Shown: positions 9,812 to 17,447 of the stretch, in pieces
How the letters are laid out: each line of letters begins with the position of its first letter
Position numbering within the stretch: the stretch's first letter is position 1
Assembly: GCF_000224515.1 (NCBI RefSeq)
Contig: NZ_AGAF01000174.1
Span: forward strand, 1-36,954
DNA: 36,954 nt
Source of the DNA: Desulfosporosinus sp. OT
GTDB taxonomy: Bacteria; Bacillota; Desulfitobacteriia; Desulfitobacteriales; Desulfitobacteriaceae
Direction: 5' to 3'
Notes under the pieces: model-generated
Seen by the model: the letters and a program-made list of their open reading frames with translations, nothing else
Databases searched by the model: none
What the model was told of the DNA's origin: nothing
Position numbers and translations under genes: made by a program

Positions 9812-11167
9812 ATGAATAATACGTTTGATCAAGATTCCCTGGGCGAGAAGTCGAACTTAGAATGTCTCCGTCTCATCTCGGACGGTTCAGGTGTAGGGTA
9901 TTTGAACGGGATTGCAACGTTTGTACCAGGGCTTCTTCCTGGAGAAACAGGAGAAGTTGCAGTGTATCAAGCTAAGAAAAAATGGCAGCGGGCCCGACTT
10001 CAGAAGATTATCACGTGTTCTCCAGAACGTATCGATGCTCCTTGTACAGTCTATGAAGGGTGTGGCGGTTGCCAGCTTCAACACGTGACCTACGAAGAGA
10101 CTCTACAGTGGAAGCAGCGCTGGGTCGAGGATGCCCTCTCTAGAATCGGAAAACTAAGCGTCGAGGTTAAACCCACTATTGGTATGTCAGTCATCCCCGG
10201 TCTGCGGACCTCTAGCCCTTTTAAGGGGCGGGATCTTACGCCTTGGCGCTATCGCAATAAGGCACGTCTGCACCGCGAACCGAACGGAAAATTGGGGTAT
10301 TTCAAGGAAAGATCAAAGGACTTAGTTCACTTTCAAGATTGTCTCCTTTTAAGTGAACGCATGAATCGTTGGATACGACTGACCGAAGAGTTTTTGCGAG
10401 AGGGATTTGCGGAAATACACACCTTAACCTTTCGTGAAAACACAAAAGGTGAAGGACTGCTACTCTTAGAGGGTCCTCCAAGCAAAGTGATTTCTGAGGA
10501 AGCAAATTCTGATTTTTTTGAGGCCCTATCCAAGGAAGGGCTTCGATCTGTTTGGGGAATCAGCGCGGAAGGTAGATTAGAGCTAATATGGGGAGACGAA
10601 GTATTTAGCCAAACGATTCTCGATCTGACATTCGAGGTGTCGCCGCTATCATTTTTGCAAGTAAATCCGCTTCAAACGGATGTTCTTTACGCACACGTCT
10701 TGAGCGTAGCTGATCTGACCGGAGAGGAAACCGTATGGGATCTTTATTCAGGGATCGGAACCTTGGCCTTGGCGTTAGCTCGCAAGGCCAAGAAAGTTAC
10801 GGGCATCGAGGAAAATCCATATGCAGTTGAGGATGCTATCCAAAATGCTGTAATTAATAACGCAATCGGTCATGTCGAATTCCTGATGGGAAAAGTTGAG
10901 AGCCGGATGATGAAAATAGAGGAACAACCGGATTTGGTCGTCTTAGATCCACCTCGTATGGGATTGCATCCAGACGTAGTACAACGACTACTTGAGTTGA
11001 AACCAGAGCGTATGATCTATGTGTCCTGTGATCCGGGAACCTTAGCGAGAGATCTCGGTTTGTTAACTCAGGGAGGATATAGGGTTGAAAGTGTACAGCC
11101 GGTGGATATGTTTCCGTGGACAGGGCACGTTGAGGCCGTTACTAGTTTAAGAAAACAGACACTCTAA
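9812..11167 (+). CDS. 23S rRNA (uracil-C5)-methyltransferase, RlmD/RlmCD/TrmA family
   Basis: S-adenosylmethionine-dependent m5U methyltransferase. It has an N-terminal TRAM domain (VYQAKKKWQRARLQKI) and cysteines for a [4Fe-4S] cluster (C...YEGCGGCQLQH plus the later FQDC). The SAM loop is VWDLYSGIGTLALALA, followed by VLDPPRMGLHP. The catalytic Cys is near residue 406 (YVSCDPGTLARDL), with a C-terminal PVDMFPWTGHVEAV. The start is ATG 9812 behind AAGGAG; upstream codons in the same frame lack one. Which uridine it methylates cannot be decided here, because Firmicutes paralogs differ. Confidence 0.92.
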   Translation: MNNTFDQDSLGEKSNLECLRLISDGSGVGYLNGIATFVPGLLPGETGEVAVYQAKKKWQRARLQKIITCSPERIDAPCTVYEGCGGCQLQHVTYEETLQWKQRWVEDALSRIGKLSVEVKPTIGMSVIPGLRTSSPFKGRDLTPWRYRNKARLHREPNGKLGYFKERSKDLVHFQDCLLLSERMNRWIRLTEEFLREGFAEIHTLTFRENTKGEGLLLLEGPPSKVISEEANSDFFEALSKEGLRSVWGISAEGRLELIWGDEVFSQTILDLTFEVSPLSFLQVNPLQTDVLYAHVLSVADLTGEETVWDLYSGIGTLALALARKAKKVTGIEENPYAVEDAIQNAVINNAIGHVEFLMGKVESRMMKIEEQPDLVVLDPPRMGLHPDVVQRLLELKPERMIYVSCDPGTLARDLGLLTQGGYRVESVQPVDMFPWTGHVEAVTSLRKQTL

Positions 11168-11405
11168 GTTCGGCCTGTGGTGCGGCTTGTAGCGTTTGGG
11201 AATATTCTGAATTAAATCGAAAACAGGCGCAATGTTTTCTATCTACGTGCATGGGAACATGTTTAGGGTAAAACAGACCAAAAATGCCAAATAATTTACT
11301 ACTGTGTCAAGGATGGCTGTGGTACAAAGTCATGTTTTATACTCATAATACCTTCGAACAGAGACTTAAAACATTTTGCAGTTCTGTCCCATAAACTATT
11401 TTCTT

Positions 11406-11437
11406 GGCCTCTGCCTAAGCTTGCGGGGGCCTTTTTT
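11406..11437 (+). terminator. Terminator about 240 bp after the rRNA methyltransferase
   Basis: GGCCTCTGC pairs with GCGGGGGCC, including U-G pairs, and is followed by TTTTTT. The stretch 11168-11405 before it has no supported gene. Confidence 0.7.
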
Positions 11438-11548
11438 GATGGGAAACTGTCATGCACGGTGTGGAGCAGGTGTTATTATTTGGGGTAAAAATAAGACCCG
11501 CCTTTGCGATATTTTCCACACCCCTTTGTGATTAATTATACAAAGAAA

Positions 11549-11576
11549 TTGCAATCCTCGTCAAAAAAGCTATAAT
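11549..11576 (+). promoter_or_regulatory. Strong sigma-A promoter without an adjacent ORF
   Basis: TTGCAA (11549-11554), a 16-bp spacer, then a perfect TATAAT (11571-11576). Predicted start is near 11583. No start codon with a ribosome binding site follows; instead a highly structured stretch begins. Confidence 0.65.
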
Positions 11577-11582
11577 TAGGAA

Positions 11583-11970
11583 TAGGTGGAAATTAAAAAG
11601 TCGCCGTGACCTGAAAGTGTTGGAGCACTTCCAGGCACGAGCAGGTGAGAGAGCACCTACACGTAACAGTCCAGCTGTCCACGACGACATTTTTATTATA
11701 CAATGTTGCCCGTTTATGCACAAGCAAGGTGCCTGTGCTGCGGGTGAAGCGAGTGTAATAGGACGTCGCCAGGGAGCAGACTGTGCGGCTTCACGCAGCA
11801 GGAGATCAGCCTATTCCTGACGAAGGAACTGTTCGTGTACTGATTATGCGGATCGCTTTTCTGTTCACAGCCGGTTTACTTTCGGCTGATGGGGGTTAGG
11901 TGTCTAGGATTCAGCAAATAACGAAGCATAGCGCATGTGTAGGGTTAAAAAAACCTCGCATGCGCTTTTT
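11583..11970 (+). ncRNA. Candidate structured non-coding RNA
   Basis: About 390 nt between a strong promoter and a terminator-like hairpin (11930-11970, AGCGCATG...CATGCGCT then TTTTT). At the 5' end a closing stem (GTCGCCGTG at ~11600 with CACGACGAC at ~11680) encloses three consecutive hairpins: CCTG-AAGTG/CACTT-CCAGG, AGGTG/CACCT and ACAG/CTGT. Together they form a four-way junction. ORFs in the stretch lack ribosome binding sites. Downstream fragments such as LHAAGDQPIPDEGTVRVLI read like peptide relics of a mobile element, so a decayed coding region is the alternative. It matches no RNA family I can name. Confidence 0.4.
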
Positions 11971-11975
11971 AATTT

Positions 11976-12041
11976 CCCCTATAAAAGCAGACGGCAGGAC
12001 CGGGTCACAACCCGGAGCCTTGCCGCTGCTTGAAATAGGGG
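11976..12041. repeat. Long hairpin preceding two tiny ORFs
   Basis: Nested pairing of CCCCTAT/ATAGGGG, AGCAG/CTGCT, CGGCA/TGCCG and CCGGGT/ACCCGG around CACA gives a ~66-nt near-continuous stem. It has no T-tract. It ends 12 bases before the next ATG and could control translation of the small ORF. Confidence 0.5.
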
Positions 12042-12052
12042 GTATAGTTAGG

Positions 12053-12160
12053 ATGCCGGATTTTAAAACGATGTATTTCCAGCTTGCGGCTAAAGTTGCA
12101 GATGCCCTGGATATCCTTTTAAAAAGCACAGCAGGAGGGAGAAGCGGAATTCATGAATGA
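12053..12160 (+). CDS. 35-residue peptide of mobile-element type
   Basis: Begins MPDFKTMYFQLAAKVADAL and continues as an amphipathic helix to HE. The DFK-MY-L-A-LL pattern resembles short hypothetical proteins I associate with clostridial integrative elements. That is recollection, not a search result. No strong Shine-Dalgarno is visible (GTTAGG only), and the preceding 66-nt hairpin may matter for expression. Too short for a functional call. Confidence 0.45.
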   Translation: MPDFKTMYFQLAAKVADALDILLKSTAGGRSGIHE

Positions 12161-12218
12161 AGAGTCGTTTTCTGGGCTCAAAGTCATCATTAAAGATGAA
12201 GACCGTGATCTTGAATAG
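12153..12218 (+). CDS. 21-residue ORF overlapping the previous one
   Basis: Begins ATGAATGAAGAG and encodes an acidic peptide (SGLKVIIKDEDRDLE at its end). AGGAGGG lies 13 bases upstream, and it overlaps the preceding ORF's stop by 8 bases, suggesting coupling. It may equally be a remnant of a longer gene. Low confidence. Confidence 0.3.
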   Translation: MNEESFSGLKVIIKDEDRDLE

Positions 12219-12228
12219 GGAAAGAGGA

Positions 12229-13050
12229 TCACGCCTTGCGCTTATACGCAATAAGTGTCAGAGGAATGAATACGACGAGCAACGCCAAGGTGCCGAATAA
12301 GACCAACCAAAAATCCGCGCCTATGATGCCATAAGCCAACAACTGCCGCACCACTATTATGACGCGGGATAACGGGTTGATATGCAGGACAAAATATTGC
12401 AGCCAGCCCGGCATGGTTTCGGCCGGAACAAAAGCGTTGGACAGAAATACTAACGGGAACATTACGACGACCCCAATCGCAGACGCAGTTGAAATAGTCT
12501 TGGTGCATAGACTAATGAAGGCAAACACCCAGCTTAGACACCAAGCAACGAACATCACGAAAAGTATGCTGAAAATCACTGCGGGAATGCCTGCTTCGGG
12601 TCGGTAACCGAGAATATATCCCGTCGTAAAAACGGTAATTCCCCCCATTACGTATCGTATAGGGTCGGCAGTCAAACTCCCCGCCAACGGAGCAATTCGC
12701 GCAATGGGCATGGATTTAAAACGGCTGGTTGTGCCTTTGTCCACATCCTCCCGCAGTTTACTGCCCGCGGTGGTACAATTGGTGAACGATGACATCAACA
12801 ACACGCCGGGGATAACAATCGGCAGATAGTTGGGGATGTTGCCCGCAATCGCTCCTCCGAATAAAAAGGTGAAAAGCAAGGTGAACATAACCGGTAAGAC
12901 GACGAAAAAATCCACAAATATTTCGGGATTTTTGGACATTTTTAAGAGCGCCCGATAGGCGAGGGTGCCTGAGTTTCTGATTGTGGTGCCAACTCCGACG
13001 CGATTTTTCAGGGTGCGCTGGTTGGCGGGTAGGATGGTTGTATCAGCCAT
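12229..13050 (-). CDS. ABC-2 type transporter permease, DrrB-like
   Basis: Membrane subunit of a drug or lipid-type ABC exporter. It has six hydrophobic segments and the ABC-2 motif region (LSNAFVPAETMPGWLQYFVLHINPLS), typical of daunorubicin-resistance DrrB proteins. At 273 residues it is full length. AAAAGGAGGAAAATCAAA precedes ATG 13050 with good spacing. The start overlaps the stop of the ATPase gene by 8 bases (ATGGCTGA), so translation is coupled. Its partner ATPase is truncated, so the exporter is probably non-functional unless another ATPase serves it. Confidence 0.87.
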   Translation of the reverse strand: MADTTILPANQRTLKNRVGVGTTIRNSGTLAYRALLKMSKNPEIFVDFFVVLPVMFTLLFTFLFGGAIAGNIPNYLPIVIPGVLLMSSFTNCTTAGSKLREDVDKGTTSRFKSMPIARIAPLAGSLTADPIRYVMGGITVFTTGYILGYRPEAGIPAVIFSILFVMFVAWCLSWVFAFISLCTKTISTASAIGVVVMFPLVFLSNAFVPAETMPGWLQYFVLHINPLSRVIIVVRQLLAYGIIGADFWLVLFGTLALLVVFIPLTLIAYKRKA

Positions 13051-13690
13051 TTTGATTTTCCTCCTTTTTAGTGTTGGAACCCTTACCTGTCAGGGCGAAG
13101 AACACCTCATCAAGTGTAGGCTGCAGGATGCTTACCCCAGATAGCGCTATTCCGGCATCTTTCAGTGTCGTCAGCACATCGGTCAGTTTGTCGGTATTGA
13201 CCATGGGCGCGATCAACTCAGATGCTTCCGCAAGATGAACCTTCGCATCGAGTAGGCCCTCGATGATCTGCGCCGCGTTGGCGGTGTTATCTGTGTTTTT
13301 GACGGACAAGTGCAACGAACTGCTTCCCACGGAGCGTTTCAATCCCTCGGGTGTATCGTTGGCAACGACTCGTCCCTTGTCGATGACAACAATGTTGTCG
13401 GCCAATTGATCGGCTTCATCGAGATACTGGGTCGTCAGCAGTACCGTCGAGCCGCCTTTGACAAGCTTGCGTATTGTCTGCCACATCTGCGTCCGAGTCC
13501 TGGGGTCAAGCCCTGTTGTCGGCTCGTCAAGGAAGATCAGAGGCGGCTGGGAAATTAGACTTACCGCCAGGTCAAGTCTGCGCCGCATACCGCCGGAAAA
13601 CTTGGACAAGGGGCGGCTGGCCACATCACTAAGTTCAAACTCTGCCAAGAGTTCATTCGCTTTACGCTTGGAATCTTGGCGAGAATATGA
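13043..13690 (-). pseudogene. ABC transporter ATP-binding protein, DrrA-like, N-terminus lost
   Basis: Homology to DrrA-type ATPases begins at YSRQDSKRKANELLAEF and runs on through the ABC signature (SKFSGGMRRRLDLA), Walker B (PPLIFLDEPTTGLD), the H-loop region (TTQYLDEADQLAD, with Gln where His is common, as in DrrA) and the C-terminal domain ending QPTLDEVFFALTGK. The first ~100 residues, including Walker A, are missing; the frame enters unrelated sequence near 13690. Without a P-loop it cannot hydrolyse ATP. It sits directly upstream of, and overlaps, the permease. Confidence 0.85.
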
Positions 13691-13817
13691 AGACCAGATG
13701 AGACAGTATTTGAACAATAAGACGTTAGGATGGCTTCATGAACAAGTTAGTAACAAGATTCCTGAAGAGCATGCAAAAGCAACGATTGAATGGTTCAATA
13801 ACATTGAATCGCGATAA
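13684..13817 (+). pseudogene. C-terminal remnant of an unrecognised protein
   Basis: An open tail reading EYEDQMRQYLNNKTLGWL, then HEQVSNKIPEEHAK and ending FNNIESR, with protein-like composition. It has no start of its own and abuts the broken 5' end of the ABC ATPase in head-to-head orientation. Both genes therefore lost their N-termini at one rearrangement junction around 13.68-13.69 kb. The family is not recognised. Confidence 0.45.
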
Positions 13818-13879
13818 ATTTAAGAAGCATAAAATAGCCACAGCATGAAATTAGTTTAAAAAGGACGGTGAATATCAAT

Positions 13880-14422
13880 ATGAAGCTGGTAGGAAAGAAT
13901 ATTTTTATACGATTTTTAGATGAATTAGATGCAGAAGCACAGTGTACTTTGAATATTCGGAACAGAGATTTTTTTCAAGAGTATTCCCCTTTGGTGGAGG
14001 ATAATCGTTATACAGTAGAATGGCAGCGTGAATCATTAGAAAAATGTATAAAACAGAGAGAGAACGATGAAGCGTTTTCTTTTGGTATATTTATGAAAGA
14101 TACTGAACAGTTAATTGGAAATATTTCTTTATTTGCGATACGGCGTGGTGCGCTTCAGCGTTGTATGGTTGGATATTCTCTAGACAAACAGTTTAATGGC
14201 AATGGATATATGACAGAAGCAGTTAGGTTAGCTGTAGAATTTGCATTTAATGAACTATTACTACATCGTATTGAAGCAGGTGCAATGCCTCATAATATTG
14301 GTTCAATATCTGTATTAGAAAAAGCGGGTTTTTGTAAAGAAGGTCTAGAAAGAAGTAGCGTAAAAATAAATGGGAAGTGGGAAGACCATCAGATACTTGC
14401 AATTATATCTGATAAAAATTAA
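13880..14422 (+). CDS. GNAT family N-acetyltransferase, RimJ/RimL type
   Basis: Acetyl-CoA-dependent N-acetyltransferase of 180 residues. The fold pattern is clear: an N-terminal strand (KLVGKNIFIRFLDELDAEAQ), FSFGIFMKDTEQLIGNISLF, the acetyl-CoA loop region (GYSLDKQFNGNGYMTEAVRL) and the classic HRIEAGAMPHNIGSISVLEKAGF signature. ATG 13880 is chosen over the in-frame GTG at 13868, which abuts AGGA. The gene is visibly more AT-rich than the neighbouring ABC genes, suggesting separate origin. The substrate (ribosomal protein, peptide or small amine) is unknown. Confidence 0.88.
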   Translation: MKLVGKNIFIRFLDELDAEAQCTLNIRNRDFFQEYSPLVEDNRYTVEWQRESLEKCIKQRENDEAFSFGIFMKDTEQLIGNISLFAIRRGALQRCMVGYSLDKQFNGNGYMTEAVRLAVEFAFNELLLHRIEAGAMPHNIGSISVLEKAGFCKEGLERSSVKINGKWEDHQILAIISDKN

Positions 14423-14699
14423 AATATATTAATAATTTTTGAAACACCGTATTATTCAATAGAATTTTAAAATGTTTTTTTATTAAGTTAATTCGAATTC
14501 AGAGGATATTACGTCTTAACATGCTTAATCTTACGTAAAAGATTATCCTTTGAAACGACTATTTCGTATATATCCATATATGGACTAAAAATCGTTGATT
14601 GTTGATTGTTGATCATAGCAACCACCTATCTAAGATTGATACTATAATTATACCTTCTTAATTGTAAGGGGAATTTTTCAGTGCCCTCCACAGTGCTGG

Positions 14700-15197
14700 T
14701 CAGACTTCCTCGTCCTTTGGTCCCCAAATCGCTTGGATATTTTTTCTTAGTACAAGCAGGGCTGCCGTTTCAGCCAGTGCTGATTCTTTTCGCTGAAGTT
14801 CCTTCCTAACATGTTTTAGCTCTTTTTCTATCTCTTTTTCTCGCCGTTGTGAGATGGCTAGTTCCTGGGCCACACCGCCATTTGCCTGCATGCAGTTGTC
14901 TTGCCATGACTTGACCTGCTCAACATACAGACCTTTCTTACGACAGTATTCCGCTAGTTCGATCTCACTAAGAGTAGATGTCTCAACAACGATGAGAAAC
15001 TTATCGCGTGTGCTCCACTGCTCACTTTGCTGTTCGCCCGCAGGGGCTGCAAATCCCTTTTCTCGAATTCCCTTCCGCCACAACTTCAATGTCCCTTCTG
15101 GGACGCCTGTCTCCTGCTGAATCTGACTGAGAGACTGATTGTTTGGTGGTAACATCTTTGTAATAATAGAGTTTTTCAACTCTTTGGAATATCTCAT
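14700..15197 (-). mobile_element. Orphan transposase OrfA (helix-turn-helix subunit)
   Basis: A 165-residue DNA-binding protein. The N-terminal HTH (SLSQIQQETGVPEGTLKLWR) is followed by a second HTH-like region (SEIELAEYCRKKGLYVEQVKSW). A long charged coiled coil then ends LLVLRKNIQAIWG, the usual C-terminus of OrfA in two-ORF IS3-like elements. The DDE-type OrfB that should follow is absent: past the stop only an IS-end-like CAGTGCCCTCCACAGTGCTG (14680-14699) remains. The element is therefore a deleted, immobile IS copy. Confidence 0.75.
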
Positions 15198-15394
15198 GTT
15201 GTCATTTTTCCTCCCGTGATCCTTTTCAAGGATACTTTTATTTAGTTCCTACGGCAACTATCGTAACACAGGGGGATACCGACTACAGTTATGTTTTTTG
15301 AAGACTTTTTTGACTTCTTGAGAATTTATCACTTCAAACAGTTTGAAAAAGGTGGCTATCGTAGTAGAATCTATAATAGTTGATTCCTTATTTT

Positions 15395-15458
15395 AGATTT
15401 GTACCAGGTCACGTACAAGGTGCTGGAACGCTGTACAAATCTATTATAAGGTTTTTTT
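15395..15458 (+). terminator. Nested hairpin with T-tract
   Basis: Outer arms AGATTTGTAC (15395-15404) and GTACAAATCT (15433-15442) pair perfectly. Inside them CCAG and CTGG, then CAC and GTG, form an inner hairpin. TTTTTTT follows at 15452-15458. It could be the terminator of a lost gene or the end of a small RNA. Confidence 0.45.
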
Positions 15459-15529
15459 ATTCGACAATATATCTAATTGTGCCAAATATGTTATTTTATA
15501 TGCGACAATTTTAATGCACGCTAGTGCAG

Positions 15530-15601
15530 AAATTTCTAAAATAATCAGGTATAAGGTATACCGTAAAATTTTAGGCTGTTTTCATGAAAAAACGATTCCG
15601 C
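15530..15601. repeat. 72-bp direct repeat, copy 1
   Basis: Core AAATAATCAGGTATAAGGTA...GTAAAATTTTAGG...GAAAAAACGATTCCGC. It matches copy 2 at 17475-17546 over 72 positions with few differences, and weaker similarity extends ~50 bp further right. The two copies bracket the ZTP-riboswitch/AICARFT cassette. Confidence 0.75.
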
Positions 15602-16141
15602 TAAGGAACCAGTGTATCCGCACGACATCATTTTTGTCTACTCAAGCCATACAGAAACGGTTTGCTTGATTGAGCGTGGGGAAAGCATTGATAAATAAGG
15701 GGTTTGGGCGGATTTGCCGCAACCGAAACTATTGAGACCCTTGAGGAGATAGAAAAGATGACATTGGATTTTCTGAGGGGAAAAACAAGTATTTTGAGGA
15801 TTGATAAGAAAAATGGGATAGAGTTTAATTTGATAAAAAACATAAATGAGATGTTGTTATTTATGACCAACAATGCACCCCGGAGAAACCAGGTTTTGAC
15901 GATATCTTCTTTGATCCTCCAGACATTGTGATAGTATTTGTCTTTTAACGAAGTAATAATTAAAGAGCTGACGAAATACATTGAAGGAATATATCAAAAT
16001 TTAAGAATAAGGCAATATGGCTTCAGAATAGTAATGTAATAGATTTGTATTTTTTTGTAATGGTGACTGGCAAATCTGTAACACATATTTTTTGAAATTA
16101 CCTTTATCTATTAAGCAAATTATGGTATATTTGAAATAGAT

Positions 16142-16212
16142 ACTGCGTAACTGACGGAAGTGGAAGAAACCACGGGGAGCGCAGTAGGATTTGTAAGCCG
16201 ACCGTCTGGGTA
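16142..16212 (+). ncRNA. ZTP (pfl) riboswitch
   Basis: ACTGCG (16142-16147) pairs with CGCAGT (16181-16186). Inside are GACGGAAGTGG and CCACGGGGAGCG, the conserved P2 hairpin and GGGGAG block. After a linker comes CCGACCGTCTGGGTAA, the P3/pseudoknot strand corresponding to CCGCCUGGG. It is followed by an intrinsic terminator and a purine-synthesis gene, the classic context in which ZTP/AICAR-ribotide accumulation turns on formyl-transfer genes. Confidence 0.88.
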
Positions 16213-16213
16213 A

Positions 16214-16240
16214 CCGTTTGAGGTTTCAGGCGGTTTTTTG
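16214..16240 (+). terminator. Riboswitch expression platform (intrinsic terminator)
   Basis: CCGTTTGA pairs with TCAGGCGG around GGTT, followed by TTTTTT. It overlaps the 3' edge of the aptamer, so ligand binding would favour read-through into the AICARFT gene. Confidence 0.8.
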
Positions 16241-16271
16241 ATTTTAATATCATTTCAGGGAGGTATAGTAT

Positions 16272-17447
16272 ATGAAGGAATATGAATTAAAGTACGGATG
16301 CAATCCAAACCAAAAACCTGCTAAAGTTTTCATGCAAGAAGGTGAACTTCCAATTCAAATCTTAAATGGCAGACCGGGATATATCAATTTGCTGGATGCA
16401 TTGAACGCATGGCAATTAGTAAAAGAATTGGAGAGAGCAACAGGACTTCCTGCTGCAACATCTTTTAAGCATGTTTCTCCCACTGGTGCTGCCGTCGGAA
16501 TTCCTCTAACGGATGTAGAGCGCCAAATTTACTGGATAGCCGATGATATGAAATTATCTCCATTAGCAAATGCGTATGCACGGGCAAGAGGTGCCGACAG
16601 AGTGTCCTCGTATGGAGATTTTATAGCATTATCAGATGTCTGTGACATTGCCACAGCTAAAATAATTCAGAATGAGGTTTCTGATGGTATTATTGCTCCT
16701 TCTTATGAACCGGAAGCACTTTCTATTTTAAGTAATAAGAAAAAAGGGAATTACTGCATAATTCGGATCGATAGAGATTATATTCCAGAGCCTGTTGAGC
16801 GAAAAGATGTATTCGGTATAACTTTTGAGCAAGGAAGAAATGAACTCGTTATTAAAGATGAATTATTTGAAAATATTGTTACAGAAAATAAAATTCTGTC
16901 TGAACAGGCTAAGATCGATCTTACTATTGCAATGGCTACGTTGAAATATACTCAATCAAATTCTGTTTGCTATGCAAAAGGTGGCCAGGCAATTGGAATT
17001 GGTGCAGGACAGCAGTCCAGAATTCACTGTACAAGACTGGCAGGACAGAAAGCGGATAACTGGTTCTTACGTCAGAATCCCAAAGTATTGAATCTTTCTT
17101 TTAAGGAGCAAATTAAAAGAGCTGACAGAGACAATTGTATAGACATATATATTAGTGATGACTACATGGATATGCTAACAGATGGTAATTGGGAGTATTT
17201 TTTTAAAGCAAAGCCGGAGATTTTTACTAGAGAAGAAAGAAAAGCATGGCTTGAGCAGATAACGGATGTTTCATTAGCCTCGGATGCGTTCTTCCCCTTT
17301 GGCGATAATATCATACGTGCTCATAAAAGTGGTGTAAAATATATCGCACAACCGGGCGGATCCATCAGAGACGATAACGTTATTGATACCTGTGACAAAT
17401 ATAATATGGTAATGTGTTTTACTGGAATTCGATTATTCCATCATTGA
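16272..17447 (+). CDS. Stand-alone AICAR transformylase (PurH-like, no IMP cyclohydrolase domain)
   Basis: Formylates AICAR with 10-formyl-THF in the ninth step of purine synthesis. At 391 residues it starts directly at the transformylase domain (KYGCNPNQKPAKVF) and lacks the N-terminal IMP cyclohydrolase of bifunctional PurH. The catalytic Lys66-His67 pair sits in TSFKHVSPTGAAVG. KYTQSNSVCYAKGGQAIGIGAGQQSR and FFPFGDNIIRAHKSGVKYIAQPGGS are well preserved. ATG 16272 follows AGGGAGGT. It is controlled by the ZTP riboswitch and ends at the tip of the serine-recombinase frame. Single-domain forms occur in clostridia, where IMP closure is done by another enzyme. Confidence 0.93.
   Translation: MKEYELKYGCNPNQKPAKVFMQEGELPIQILNGRPGYINLLDALNAWQLVKELERATGLPAATSFKHVSPTGAAVGIPLTDVERQIYWIADDMKLSPLANAYARARGADRVSSYGDFIALSDVCDIATAKIIQNEVSDGIIAPSYEPEALSILSNKKKGNYCIIRIDRDYIPEPVERKDVFGITFEQGRNELVIKDELFENIVTENKILSEQAKIDLTIAMATLKYTQSNSVCYAKGGQAIGIGAGQQSRIHCTRLAGQKADNWFLRQNPKVLNLSFKEQIKRADRDNCIDIYISDDYMDMLTDGNWEYFFKAKPEIFTREERKAWLEQITDVSLASDAFFPFGDNIIRAHKSGVKYIAQPGGSIRDDNVIDTCDKYNMVMCFTGIRLFHH

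Larger units (their letters stand above)
15198..16141. other. Long stretch without a supported gene
   Basis: A ~940-bp AT-rich gap. It holds the hairpin at 15395-15458, direct repeat copy 1 (15530-15601), and decaying coding-like sequence on the + strand around 15704-15940. There an ORF (METLxx-like, FLRGKTSILRIDKKNGIEFN) is followed in another frame by TPEKPGFDDIFFDPPDIVIV, so it looks like a frameshifted relic. I do not recognise the protein. Confidence 0.4.

Noticed and set aside
11617-11820. 67-codon ORF in the structured RNA region
   Set aside because: No Shine-Dalgarno, and its sequence is dictated by hairpins (GAGCACTTCCAGG and similar); better explained as non-coding structure.
11583-11970. 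RNase P RNA, tmRNA or SRP RNA as identity of the structured stretch
   Set aside because: The conserved blocks of those RNAs (for example GAGGAAAGTC of RNase P, the tRNA-like ends of tmRNA) are absent.
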